Below, in pieces: positions 1 through 6,471 of a stretch of 26,709 nt of DNA. The notes beneath the pieces are model-generated. The model was given only the letters and a program-made list of their open reading frames with translations. It did no database searches and had not been told where the DNA came from. This DNA is from CAYPIE01 sp964410665 (GTDB lineage Bacteria > Planctomycetota > Planctomycetia > Gemmatales > Gemmataceae). Made by a program: the position numbers and the translations under genes. Positions within the stretch are counted from its first letter, which is position 1. Every line of letters starts with the position of its first letter. The stretch spans positions 1 to 26,709 of the forward strand of contig CAYPIE010000080.1 of the NCBI GenBank assembly GCA_964410665.1, read 5' to 3'.

Positions 1-158
1 ACGGCTCGTGTAGATCACGTTGCAAACCGTATAAATAAAAAAAACTTCGGGAAGCGTATCCAGCCGTTTGAGGCCCTCGCCAAGGGCGAGCGTTCCGGGG
101 AACTGATTCCCTGCTCCGATGGTTCCTGTGACTGGAAGTGGGCTTCCGCATCGAGGGC
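1..158. other. Left edge, no firm gene
   Basis: Frame 1 of the + strand stays open from the window edge to a TAG at 268-270, running about 110 bases into the 3' end of the opposing membrane-protein gene. It could be the C-terminal end of a gene starting outside the window. The read-through part lies antisense to a GC-rich gene, and the A-rich stretch near 35-45 gives ATA and AAA codons unlike the neighbours. A small hairpin (CTCGCC/GGGCGAG) lies near 76-90. I do not call a gene here. Confidence 0.2.
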
Positions 159-1895
159 TCAGAAGAAACGACCCTTCTTCGGTTGGTCTGAGTTGCTTGG
201 CTTCCGCGGCTCTGATGTCTCCGGAGGAGTGGAAGGCTCTTGGCCTGACTTCGGCCAGAAATAGCCTCGCTTGGGATTCTCTTCCGGTTCGTCATCCTGA
301 TGAACCCGGAGGGTTGGTTGGGCGTCTTCAGGTTGTGCGTGCGTCGGAGGTCCCGGTACAGGTCCTACGGATGGCGAACCCGTCTTGGGGCTCGGCTTGA
401 TGCTCGAAGTGGAGAAGGCTTTGCCGCACCGATTGCATAGCCAATTGTCACGCCATGCTTCCATTTTCTTCTTGTAGGTCGAGAGGTTGTATACCGTGTT
501 ATATACCGAAAAGCCGATGAACAGGATGCCGCCGGCTATCCAGATGTAGGGTACGGCCCTCTGGGTCACCTCGAAGGCAACGCTCTCCACGGCGACGAAC
601 TCGACCCCATCACGCTTCGAAACGTAATCTCCATAAGTTACAATGCCAATGAATGAGAGAAAATAGATTAGAAAAATCAAGAACAGCAACGTGAAGAACA
701 CGCGGATGATGCCCGGAGCTTTCTTGGGTTGCTTGAGTTCGCTGATATTCAGGCCGTCCAGCCTGTCGAACATCTCCATGGCCCGGATGCTCTGCATGCC
801 AGGACTGCCACAATGGGGGCAAACACCGCTCGCGACTGCGGTGTTCTCACCTCCAGGACGTGCGTCGTCCTTCGTTGCCCCTCCCGACTTGCCCCTTCGC
901 TCCCCCGGGGAGAGAGCGGATTTGCCGCGAGACATGTTCGCGTCGTGTTCGGTGATGACCGGGTCGCCAAGTCTATCATGTGTCATTCTGCCTATTTTAT
1001 GGGCGATGGGGTCATTCCTGACGACGTTGTCCCCCGAGAAGTCGGCCAGGGTGTAGTAGATGGTCTCCTCTCGGGAATAGTGCTTCCAGAACGGTTTGTA
1101 TTTTAATCTTATAAAAATACGTGTTGATAACTGGTGATAATGCTGGGTGGTGTCACATTGAAGTAGTTGTCCCCTGCGGCCACTGGAGCTGCCATGAGTA
1201 TCGCGTTGATATTCCTTGTCAGGAGGACGATAGAAGTAGGTCGTGGTGGAAACGCTGATTCGATTTGGCCATCGCGAACGAAAAACATATACACCTATGA
1301 TGATGTTGTCGTTCGACCACGGGATGTGGCAGCGAAAACATTCGACGGCGGGTTTTGCCCATGACGATAAGGACTTGATGTGTTCTTCAACCTCATTAAC
1401 TGTTGAAAATCTATTTTTTCTCTCCACTTTTGGTGTCGGTGGCACGACATTCGGTAGAGAGTCGGCGGGTATCTTCCCTTTCTTGAAAGCTCGCTCGTTC
1501 GAGGCGACGAGCTTGCCCTTGTAATAGATTCGCACGTAGATTGTCTCATTCTTCGTGAGCCATCCCCAGAACTTCTTGGGCTGGACCATGAAGATGACGT
1601 TGAGGTCCTTCTCGGGAGACACCTGGATGTCTGCTTCTGGCCCCTGGTGCCAGATACCACGCTTGACCCTGATGCTCTCCATGCGGAGGGTGTTTACCCA
1701 CCTCTCATCGATGCCTTCGCTGTATCCATAGAGGTCTACTTCCACGGTTCTAAAGTTATATTCAAACGAAAGAGGATGTGCGATGCGTAACCTATGGGGT
1801 TCTAGGACGCTATCTGATTTACTCGACGTATTGACCTGTAGGGTCACGTCAATCGGTATCCGCTTCTCGAAAAATTGGATGTCTACTTTTCTCAT
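159..1895 (-). CDS. Membrane protein with split zinc ribbon
   Basis: A 578-residue protein of unknown function. The first ~300 residues are soluble, rich in beta-like segments and aromatic residues, with no family I recognise. Residues ~325-350 are a charged, low-complexity linker. A zinc knuckle CPHCG sits at 359-363 and a second, CNRCG, at 487-491. Between them lie two hydrophobic segments, ~396-419 and ~449-470, so the two halves of a zinc ribbon appear to be brought together from both ends of a membrane hairpin, probably on the cytoplasmic side. The tail (~500-578) is rich in Pro, Gln and Lys. The ATG at 1895-1893 has AGAGGT about 8 nt upstream. There is no signal peptide. The gene stands alone, with no same-strand gene close by that would hint at its role. 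Confidence 0.75.
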   Translation of the reverse strand: MRKVDIQFFEKRIPIDVTLQVNTSSKSDSVLEPHRLRIAHPLSFEYNFRTVEVDLYGYSEGIDERWVNTLRMESIRVKRGIWHQGPEADIQVSPEKDLNVIFMVQPKKFWGWLTKNETIYVRIYYKGKLVASNERAFKKGKIPADSLPNVVPPTPKVERKNRFSTVNEVEEHIKSLSSWAKPAVECFRCHIPWSNDNIIIGVYVFRSRWPNRISVSTTTYFYRPPDKEYQRDTHGSSSGRRGQLLQCDTTQHYHQLSTRIFIRLKYKPFWKHYSREETIYYTLADFSGDNVVRNDPIAHKIGRMTHDRLGDPVITEHDANMSRGKSALSPGERRGKSGGATKDDARPGGENTAVASGVCPHCGSPGMQSIRAMEMFDRLDGLNISELKQPKKAPGIIRVFFTLLFLIFLIYFLSFIGIVTYGDYVSKRDGVEFVAVESVAFEVTQRAVPYIWIAGGILFIGFSVYNTVYNLSTYKKKMEAWRDNWLCNRCGKAFSTSSIKPSPKTGSPSVGPVPGPPTHAQPEDAQPTLRVHQDDEPEENPKRGYFWPKSGQEPSTPPETSEPRKPSNSDQPKKGRFF

Positions 1896-2120
1896 CTAGT
1901 ACCTCTAGGGCGATGACCTTGACGCAAGCTGCCTTTGGTAGATTCTGTCGTTTTACCAGTTGGTGGCTGCTACTCGAATACACCAGAAGCAGTTGTGGAG
2001 CGATTTCGATTGACCTCGAAGGGCCTAGAATCGGTCTTCTCGTGAACTAGGGAGCCTCGGGCTCCGGCTCTGCTCATCGCTGCTTTGACTCGGGGATGGG
2101 CCTAGTTCATCGTCCCCGCC

Positions 2121-2420
2121 TCATTTCCCGGTCGGGTTGTCGTCGTATTCCCCCGTGACCTTTACCTCCGCCCCGAGCTTGCCGGCCTCGAATGCCTGCT
2201 CCTCTTCCGAGGCATCCGGGTCCACGAATTTCCGGCACTTGGCGTAGAGCCAGATATTCATCGGTCGATTGTTGACAAGCTCCAGCTCATCGAAGTCGAA
2301 CTTCGCGTGCCGTGAGAGGTAGTCCTCGATGATTTCTTCGAGGTCCTCGTCGTTGATTTCGAGCTTGTATTCGACGAACCCTTCGTCGCTGTAGAATTTG
2401 ACCGGGAAGATGTCTCGCAT
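2121..2420 (-). CDS. Small acidic hypothetical protein
   Basis: A 99-residue protein with no family I recognise. It is very acidic in its middle (residues ~20-35, many Asp and Glu) and contains the stretch NRPMNIWLYAKCRKF around residues 50-64. There is no signal peptide or membrane segment. The acidic soluble character and predicted alpha/beta mix resemble many planctomycete orphan proteins. The ribosome binding site is weak, so the start is uncertain. It lies 225 bp upstream, in transcription order, of the zinc-ribbon membrane protein gene on the same strand, so co-transcription is possible but not shown. Confidence 0.6.
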   Translation of the reverse strand: MRDIFPVKFYSDEGFVEYKLEINDEDLEEIIEDYLSRHAKFDFDELELVNNRPMNIWLYAKCRKFVDPDASEEEQAFEAGKLGAEVKVTGEYDDNPTGK

Positions 2421-2662
2421 CGGGGAAGCTCGCGGGTCCCGTGGTTGCGTAGAGGTCGGGTCATCGTGTCGTCCTCATTGCCCGACGGTCGAGAGTCCGA
2501 GGAGCCTGAGGACCGAGTTCCGGGCGGCCATCACGTCCCTCGTGTCGGCGGTCGCGAGGAGGCGATTCGCATGGTTGCGGGCTGCGGCAGCAGTAGAGCG
2601 AGTCTAACGCCTCGGTGCGGCTCATGGAGGTCGTGTCCCGGGAAGACTGGGGAATCCCGGGG

Positions 2663-2675
2663 GTACATAGTGTAC
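2663..2675. promoter_or_regulatory. Perfect palindrome, likely operator
   Basis: GTACA-TAG-TGTAC is a perfect 5+3+5 inverted repeat ending 5 bp upstream of a consensus -10 box. It occupies the spacer and reaches the usual -35 position, where no good -35 hexamer is visible. This is the expected place for a repressor or activator site controlling the three-gene HNH operon. It is one base wider than the cyanobacterial LexA box (GTAC-N4-GTWC), so I do not call it LexA. Confidence 0.5.
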
Positions 2676-2680
2676 AAAAG

Positions 2681-2686
2681 TATAAT
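2681..2686 (+). promoter_or_regulatory. Consensus -10 box (TATAAT)
   Basis: An exact TATAAT in an AT-rich patch of otherwise GC-rich DNA, 61 bp before the first ATG of the HNH operon (2748). No good -35 hexamer is seen 16-18 bp upstream. The rest of the 2421-2747 gap holds no gene that I can support. Confidence 0.5.
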
Positions 2687-2747
2687 ATTCGGAAGGGTTG
2701 ACCGTCTTCCGTCGCCAATTCCTCCCGTCCGTGATAACCTAGTCCTT

Positions 2748-2891
2748 ATGGACAAAGGACTTCGGACGGAAACTCCCCAAGCCTCGGAGGACTGGCAACG
2801 TCGTTTTCAGGCTTGGGTTGAGAGCCACCCTGTCCGGCCTGTCGCTCTCGACGACAGTCGAGAGAGTCTCTATGCCGGTGGTGGGGAATGA
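2748..2891 (+). CDS. Small hypothetical protein, first gene of HNH operon
   Basis: A 47-residue reading frame starting at ATG 2748 and ending at TGA 2889-2891, 26 bp before the next gene. The sequence is polar, with SEDWQRRFQAWVESHP in the middle, which suggests one amphipathic helix. No Shine-Dalgarno is seen before its start. The support is position: it lies just behind a TATAAT promoter, in line with two clear genes. The small size and lead position would suit an antitoxin or regulatory peptide, but that is only inference. It may be noncoding leader. Confidence 0.45.
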   Translation: MDKGLRTETPQASEDWQRRFQAWVESHPVRPVALDDSRESLYAGGGE

Positions 2892-2917
2892 GTTAACCGA
2901 TAGGAGATAAGGCGAAC

Positions 2918-3205
2918 ATGGCAACTCTCGGCGAATCAACGACCCCTGGGATACCTCAAGCGATAGACATCCTGCTCGGGGCAAATAGCCTCCGAATGCC
3001 CGAGGAGTTCGCCCAGGACTTGGTCAACCTTCGTGCCCCGAAAGAGGTACAAGCCCGCATCGATGAGCTTGCCGAGCGGTGTAACGAGGGCACGCTCACC
3101 GACTCGGAGCGAGTCGAGTATGAAGGCTATGTGCACGCCATCCACCTTATCGGCGTGCTACAGGCCCGAGCCCGAGTGGCCCTGGCCAGCGGCCCCACCC
3201 ACTGA
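2918..3205 (+). CDS. Small hypothetical protein paired with HNH nuclease
   Basis: A 95-residue, mostly helical, acidic protein without signal peptide or membrane segment. It contains LRAPKEVQARIDELAERCNE followed by LTDSERVEYEGYV, a pattern seen in short helical proteins encoded next to HNH genes in planctomycetes and cyanobacteria (recalled, not searched). A good ribosome site, AGGAG, lies about 12 nt before the ATG at 2918. The stop codon shares a base with the HNH start (TGATG at 3203-3207), so the two are translationally coupled and probably work together. It could hold the nuclease in check or present DNA to it; nothing in the sequence decides this. Confidence 0.75.
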   Translation: MATLGESTTPGIPQAIDILLGANSLRMPEEFAQDLVNLRAPKEVQARIDELAERCNEGTLTDSERVEYEGYVHAIHLIGVLQARARVALASGPTH

Positions 3206-3585
3206 TGGACGCTGCGACTCGGCGATTCGTCCGAGAGCGTGCCGAAAATCGCTGCGAATACTGCCAACTCCGGCAAGACCAACTCCCACTCGCGACCTTC
3301 CACGTCGAACACATCCGAGCGAGGCAACACGGTGGCACAGATGATGACATGAACTTAGCTTTATCTTGTCACTTCTGTAACTCATACAAGGGCCCCAACC
3401 TTTCCGGCGTCGACCCGGAAAGCGGGGATGTCGTCCGGCTGTATCATCCCAGGAAACAGCGATGGAGACGGCATTTCATGTGGGAGGGATTCTTCATCAG
3501 GGGCCGCACGAAAGCGGGACGGGCGACAGTCTCTCTCCTTGGAATGAACGAAAAGCCGCAGCTAGATATCCGGTCGGTGTCCTGA
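3205..3585 (+). CDS. HNH endonuclease
   Basis: A 126-residue protein that is nearly all HNH domain. Visible elements are the zinc cysteines C17 and C20 (CEYC) and C55 and C58 (CHFC), the catalytic EH pair at E35-H36 (HVEHI), and N50 and N59 in the second half. This is the McrA/HNH_5-like ββα-metal fold, which cuts DNA using a divalent metal. It lacks a DNA-recognition domain, so targeting would need its partner protein or be nonspecific. Its start overlaps the stop of the preceding gene by one base, making a coupled pair. The C-terminal ~50 residues are basic and could bind DNA. A strong terminator follows 16 bp after the stop. Role could be defence, mobile DNA or a toxin; the sequence does not tell which. 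Confidence 0.9.
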   Translation: MDAATRRFVRERAENRCEYCQLRQDQLPLATFHVEHIRARQHGGTDDDMNLALSCHFCNSYKGPNLSGVDPESGDVVRLYHPRKQRWRRHFMWEGFFIRGRTKAGRATVSLLGMNEKPQLDIRSVS

Positions 3586-3601
3586 TGGGTTTCGACGTCC
3601 C

Positions 3602-3643
3602 AAAGATTCGGCCCCGATGACGCAGGCTCGGGGCCGAATCTTT
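3602..3643. terminator. Strong bidirectional terminator
   Basis: A perfect 16-bp stem (AAAGATTCGGCCCCGA, 3602-3617, paired with 3628-3643) with a 10-base loop. The A/T outer ends give a short U run on either strand. It lies between the HNH gene (+) and the ImmA-partner gene (-), whose stops face each other, so it can serve both. Confidence 0.85.
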
Positions 3644-3676
3644 GTGTCTCGCTCAACGAATTTCGAGCGAGATGGA

Positions 3677-4216
3677 TTAATTCGCGACCTGGTCGATATC
3701 GGAGAAACCGAGGTCCTGGTCGGTAGCCTTGGGACGAAGCGTGGCCAGTGTTCCCGCCTTACGGCGAGAAATCATCGCAGCCGCCAGAATCATCGCGGGG
3801 ACGATACGATTGGCCCGACGGGCGAACTCGTCTTGAAGCTTCTTGGCCAGTTCCGAATTCAGTGCGTAGTTGTCGGAAGCAATCTGGAATTCTTCGTGGA
3901 TGGCGTCGAGGTGAGCAAGCTCCTCTGCTGTCAGGTCAACCTGGGGTCGCTTGAACTCGCCTCCGGCGTCCCGGCCGAGCTTCTCCCATCCCTTCCTCGC
4001 CCCTTTGTTGTCCTTGCGGCGAGATATCATGTAGTGCAACAGGTCAGGACCCGTGTCATCGCGACCCGAGAGGTTGTTCCAGGTGTTCACAAACTCCATG
4101 AGGTCGGTAGGACGTTGCGGGAATTGGTCGATTGTGATGTTGAACTCACGATAGAGCGTCCTCAAGAGAGCGTCTTCGTGGTCCTGAAGGCGGAGCGAAA
4201 AGCGACGCTTTTTCAT
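3677..4216 (-). CDS. Hypothetical partner of XRE-ImmA protein
   Basis: A 179-residue basic protein of unknown function. The start chosen is the ATG at 4216-4214, because GAGGA lies 5 nt upstream and the product then begins MKKRRFSLRL. An alternative ATG at 4264 overlaps the stop of the upstream gene (ATGA) and would add 16 residues. The first ~90 residues hold a helical stretch and the pattern DLMEFVNTWNNLSGRDDTGPDLLHYM; residues ~95-150 look like a long helical region. There is no signal peptide or membrane segment. It follows the XRE-ImmA/IrrE gene in the same operon, so it is the natural candidate for that protein's substrate or co-acting factor. In known ImmR/ImmA or XRE-COG2856 modules the peptidase cleaves a repressor or pairs with a toxin; the assignment here is inference. 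Confidence 0.7.
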   Translation of the reverse strand: MKKRRFSLRLQDHEDALLRTLYREFNITIDQFPQRPTDLMEFVNTWNNLSGRDDTGPDLLHYMISRRKDNKGARKGWEKLGRDAGGEFKRPQVDLTAEELAHLDAIHEEFQIASDNYALNSELAKKLQDEFARRANRIVPAMILAAAMISRRKAGTLATLRPKATDQDLGFSDIDQVAN

Positions 4217-4260
4217 CGAATTCCTCACGGATGTGCGGGTCCCCCGTTGTCGATGGTCCA

Positions 4261-5406
4261 TCATCTAGGGAACTGAACAGTGACAGTTCCGTCGTCCTCC
4301 GGAACGTCGTGGGCCGCGATACCCATGGCGAAATTGAGTCGAGCCCGAATGGACTCCGGGCGAACGCCTGACAGGTCAGATACCTCCTTCAGTGAGAGGT
4401 TCTTGTTGAAAATCGACTCGTCAATCAACTGCTCGAAGCGAGTTGCTCTGTCGGGTCGGACGACACCGGGCTCGTCCGTCCTCCACCCTCGACGGGAGAA
4501 CTCTATCCATAGATGTTTCGCGTCCTGCTTCGAAATGAAGCTCAGTTTCTCGGCCCGATAAACCATGGCGGCGAGCGAGATACCGAAGCGTTCCTTGAAC
4601 TGAACGAGCCGGACCATCGAGCGTCCTTCGAAAGCTCGCTTCAGTTGACTGTTCGGGAGTAGGAGGTGTGACGCGAAATCGAAGGCCCGCGACTCCAGAG
4701 CCTTACTTTCCTGCTCGTCGTTGTCGCAATCACCGAAGAGAACATGGCCGAGTTCGTGAGCGGCGTTGAGGCGGGTCCGGTCGTTCGAGACGCTGGGATT
4801 GAGCACGACGATATACTCGTCGCCGTACCTTGCGGCGAGCCCATCGATGCGTAGCTCGGTTGGATTCTCAATCGTGCGGACGCCGAAGTTCTCTAGAACC
4901 TCGACTACGCTGGTGATGGGTTCGTCTTCGCGTTTGTTGTCGAGCTTGCGGCGTGTTTCCCGGGCAAGTTCGTCCGGCTTCATACCGTCCTTGGCCCGGA
5001 ACCCCTCTATGGTCGGAGTCAGCGGTTGATTGAGCCGCCGTTCGAGAGAAACGTAAGCGTCTACCCATCGCTGGACATCGGCCTCGAATCGGTGCAGGTC
5101 CGAGATTCGGACCTTCGATTTCAAGTTCCGATAACGGACGCCAGTCAAGCATTTGCCATGCTCGATAAACCAATTGAGCGGTCGGTCGTAAAGCTCGGCA
5201 AGAGCGGCAATAAAGTCCAGCGGTGGCGTACTTCGGCCGCTCTCGTAGTTGGCAATTGTTGCATGTGAGACCGGGAAGCGTCGCGAGAGTTTGGCCGCAA
5301 CGGCTCGGGTGGACATGCCGGTCAAGGTACGTGCCGACTTCAGCTTGCTGGCCAAGCTCGACCGCACATCACGCCCCTCCGAGATGCGTAGAGGTTGACT
5401 TGACAT
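4261..5406 (-). CDS. XRE-family regulator fused to ImmA/IrrE zinc peptidase
   Basis: A 381-residue protein from ATG 5406-5404, preceded by AGGG; a start further upstream at 5484 lacks a comparable site. Residues ~14-80 form a Cro/CI-type helix-turn-helix (SRRFPVSHATIANYESGRSTPP). From ~150 to ~260 is an ImmA/IrrE (COG2856) metallopeptidase with HELGH at 217-221 and the downstream acidic segment ESRAFDFASHLLLP. A second HTH-like part near the C-terminus (LSLKEVSDLSGVRPESIRARL) is plausible. Related proteins are ImmA of ICEBs1, which cleaves its repressor, and IrrE/PprI of Deinococcus, which cleaves DdrO after DNA damage. Here DNA binding and protease are in one chain, so it may regulate its own operon and be released by self-cleavage or stress; that is inference. 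A 9-bp direct repeat flanks the start codon. Confidence 0.92.
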   Translation of the reverse strand: MSSQPLRISEGRDVRSSLASKLKSARTLTGMSTRAVAAKLSRRFPVSHATIANYESGRSTPPLDFIAALAELYDRPLNWFIEHGKCLTGVRYRNLKSKVRISDLHRFEADVQRWVDAYVSLERRLNQPLTPTIEGFRAKDGMKPDELARETRRKLDNKREDEPITSVVEVLENFGVRTIENPTELRIDGLAARYGDEYIVVLNPSVSNDRTRLNAAHELGHVLFGDCDNDEQESKALESRAFDFASHLLLPNSQLKRAFEGRSMVRLVQFKERFGISLAAMVYRAEKLSFISKQDAKHLWIEFSRRGWRTDEPGVVRPDRATRFEQLIDESIFNKNLSLKEVSDLSGVRPESIRARLNFAMGIAAHDVPEDDGTVTVQFPR

Positions 5407-5432
5407 CGTGAACCCTGGCAAACGAGGTTGAC
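5391..5432. repeat. 9-bp direct repeat flanking XRE-ImmA start
   Basis: GAGGTTGAC occurs at 5391-5399 and again at 5424-5432, 33 bp apart, which is about three helical turns, one on each side of the start codon (5404-5406). Two same-face copies at the 5' end of an XRE gene are a plausible autoregulatory operator. Confidence 0.4.
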
Positions 5433-5649
5433 AGAACGGCGGAACTTCTAAGGTCGATTTTACAAGCGGGCCGCCGTCAGTCAAGGCGGACTTCCGACGA
5501 CTCTTCGACCGCTCACGTTGAGCCCGTCAGCGTTCGGGTTCGGATGAGGCTGAACCAAGCTCATTCGTACCGGATAAAGGGGATTATCCTGCACGAAATG
5601 CGGGCGTGGATGGAGGACCCCGGGACGCCGGTCGGGCCGGGTGAGAGGA

Positions 5650-5677
5650 CGTGCGTGCGACTCGACGTGCACGCACG
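5650..5677 (-). terminator. Hairpin behind the 67-residue orphan gene
   Basis: CGTGCGTGC (5650-5658) pairs perfectly with 5669-5677 across a 10-base loop, 15 bp past the stop of the 5693-5896 gene. No U tract follows, so it may be only a stabilising hairpin. The rest of 5433-5692 shows no gene that I can support. Confidence 0.4.
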
Positions 5678-5692
5678 GAAGAGCCGACCCGC

Positions 5693-5896
5693 TCAGCGAT
5701 CGCGTGACCTCAGCCACCGCTCGATGACGTTCAAATGAACGAAAATGTGGTCGTCGGTCGGATGCGCCCGGTAGTCGGCCTCTTCGTCGCCCCAGAGATG
5801 GCAGACGACGCAGTCGATGGCGTGTTCGACCGACTCGGGGAGCCGTTCACGGCCCGTCGTCGGTGCGGGTTTCGTCTCGGGTGTTGCTTCCTTCAT
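5693..5896 (-). CDS. Small hypothetical protein
   Basis: A 67-residue protein with no family I recognise. The N-terminus (KEATPETKPAPTTGRE) looks disordered; the remainder, VEHAIDCVVCHLWGDEEADYRAH onward, is a compact-looking domain with two Cys (CVVC) and several His, which might bind a metal. The start is decided by GGAGGG 8 nt before the ATG at 5896-5894. That ribosome site lies inside the long hairpin at 5898-5955, so translation is probably controlled by RNA folding. The first ~10 codons are also one arm of the 28-bp inverted repeat at 5861-6100, a sign that the region has been rearranged or duplicated. Confidence 0.55.
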   Translation of the reverse strand: MKEATPETKPAPTTGRERLPESVEHAIDCVVCHLWGDEEADYRAHPTDDHIFVHLNVIERWLRSRDR

Positions 5897-6100
5897 TCTT
5901 TTGTCCCTCCATTTGAGTTGTTCACAAATGGTGACAACTCATGGAGGGACAAAAGCCCCGGCCCTCCCGAGCGGACCACGTGACGGAGGAGCACGGGCAG
6001 TGACAGCTTTGCTGGCACGCCCTTGCCCGTCGTCACCGGGCCGCGGGCAAAGGCCGGGGCGAAGAAGGAGGGAGCAACACCCGAGACGAAACCCGCACCG
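5861..6100. repeat. 240-bp nested inverted repeat (MITE-like)
   Basis: Outer arms 5861-5888 and 6073-6100 are perfect 28-bp reverse complements. Inside them are GCCCCGGCC (5955-5963) with 6052-6060, ACGGGCA (5993-5999) with 6024-6030, and the hairpin at 5898-5955. The whole stretch can fold into a multi-armed structure on either strand. The outer arms read ATPETKPAP in the coding direction of each side, so the arms could come from an inverted duplication of the start of a gene. No flanking target duplication was found. It could be a miniature mobile element, a remnant of inverted duplication, or a structured RNA. Confidence 0.6.
5898..5955 (-). promoter_or_regulatory. Long hairpin hiding a ribosome binding site
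   Basis: Arms 5898-5925 and 5931-5955 pair over about 25 bp with two small bulges and the 5-base loop AAATG. On the - strand RNA the GGAGGG ribosome site of the 67-residue gene lies in the 3' arm, paired with CCCUCC in the 5' arm. Opening of this stem, by temperature, a ligand, an RNA or a protein, would be needed for translation. Confidence 0.55.
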
Positions 6101-6471
6101 GAAGGGCAAGCGGGGATCGATCCCGACGAATCCTCGGACATCTCCGGGACGAACGCGTTGGTCGCTCCTCGGGCGCCGTCGAAGCAGACGCCCCGCGAGC
6201 GGTCATGGCGGGGAGACCCCTCGGGACGAGTGCCCCGGGGAGGAGCGAGAGAGATCAGGTCCGGCAGCCGGTGCCTCGATCATCGATGGTCCCGGGAGAG
6301 GCGAGGAAGCATCGGGGCGACTGGCGGTCGTTTGAACCGTTGATTGGTTTGTATGCCGACCAATGCCTGACCAAGACGACGGCAATCTACCAAGCCGCGC
6401 GTCTCATCACCCCGTCAAAGTCGCGTTTGGATGAAGAGTAGACATCGGATCGCTCACATCCATGATCGCGT
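6101..6471. other. Gap without a supported gene
   Basis: Several frames are open on both strands because the DNA is GC-rich, but none gives a convincing protein or a ribosome site. I see no RNA gene or clear terminator here. Confidence 0.5.

Noticed and set aside
2663..2675. Palindrome as a LexA (SOS) box
   Set aside because: The spacing between the GTAC halves is 5, not the 4 of the cyanobacterial box, and there is no lexA or SOS gene nearby.
5893..6141. 82-codon - strand frame whose TGA overlaps the ATG of the 67-residue gene
   Set aside because: The product has no protein-like pattern and runs through the inverted repeats. The ATGA overlap could be chance, although translational coupling would be one way to open the hairpin.
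6023..6343. 106-codon + strand frame containing EGATPETKPAP
   Set aside because: Only the part in the inverted-repeat arm looks like a gene; the rest is Arg/Ser-rich and lacks a ribosome site.
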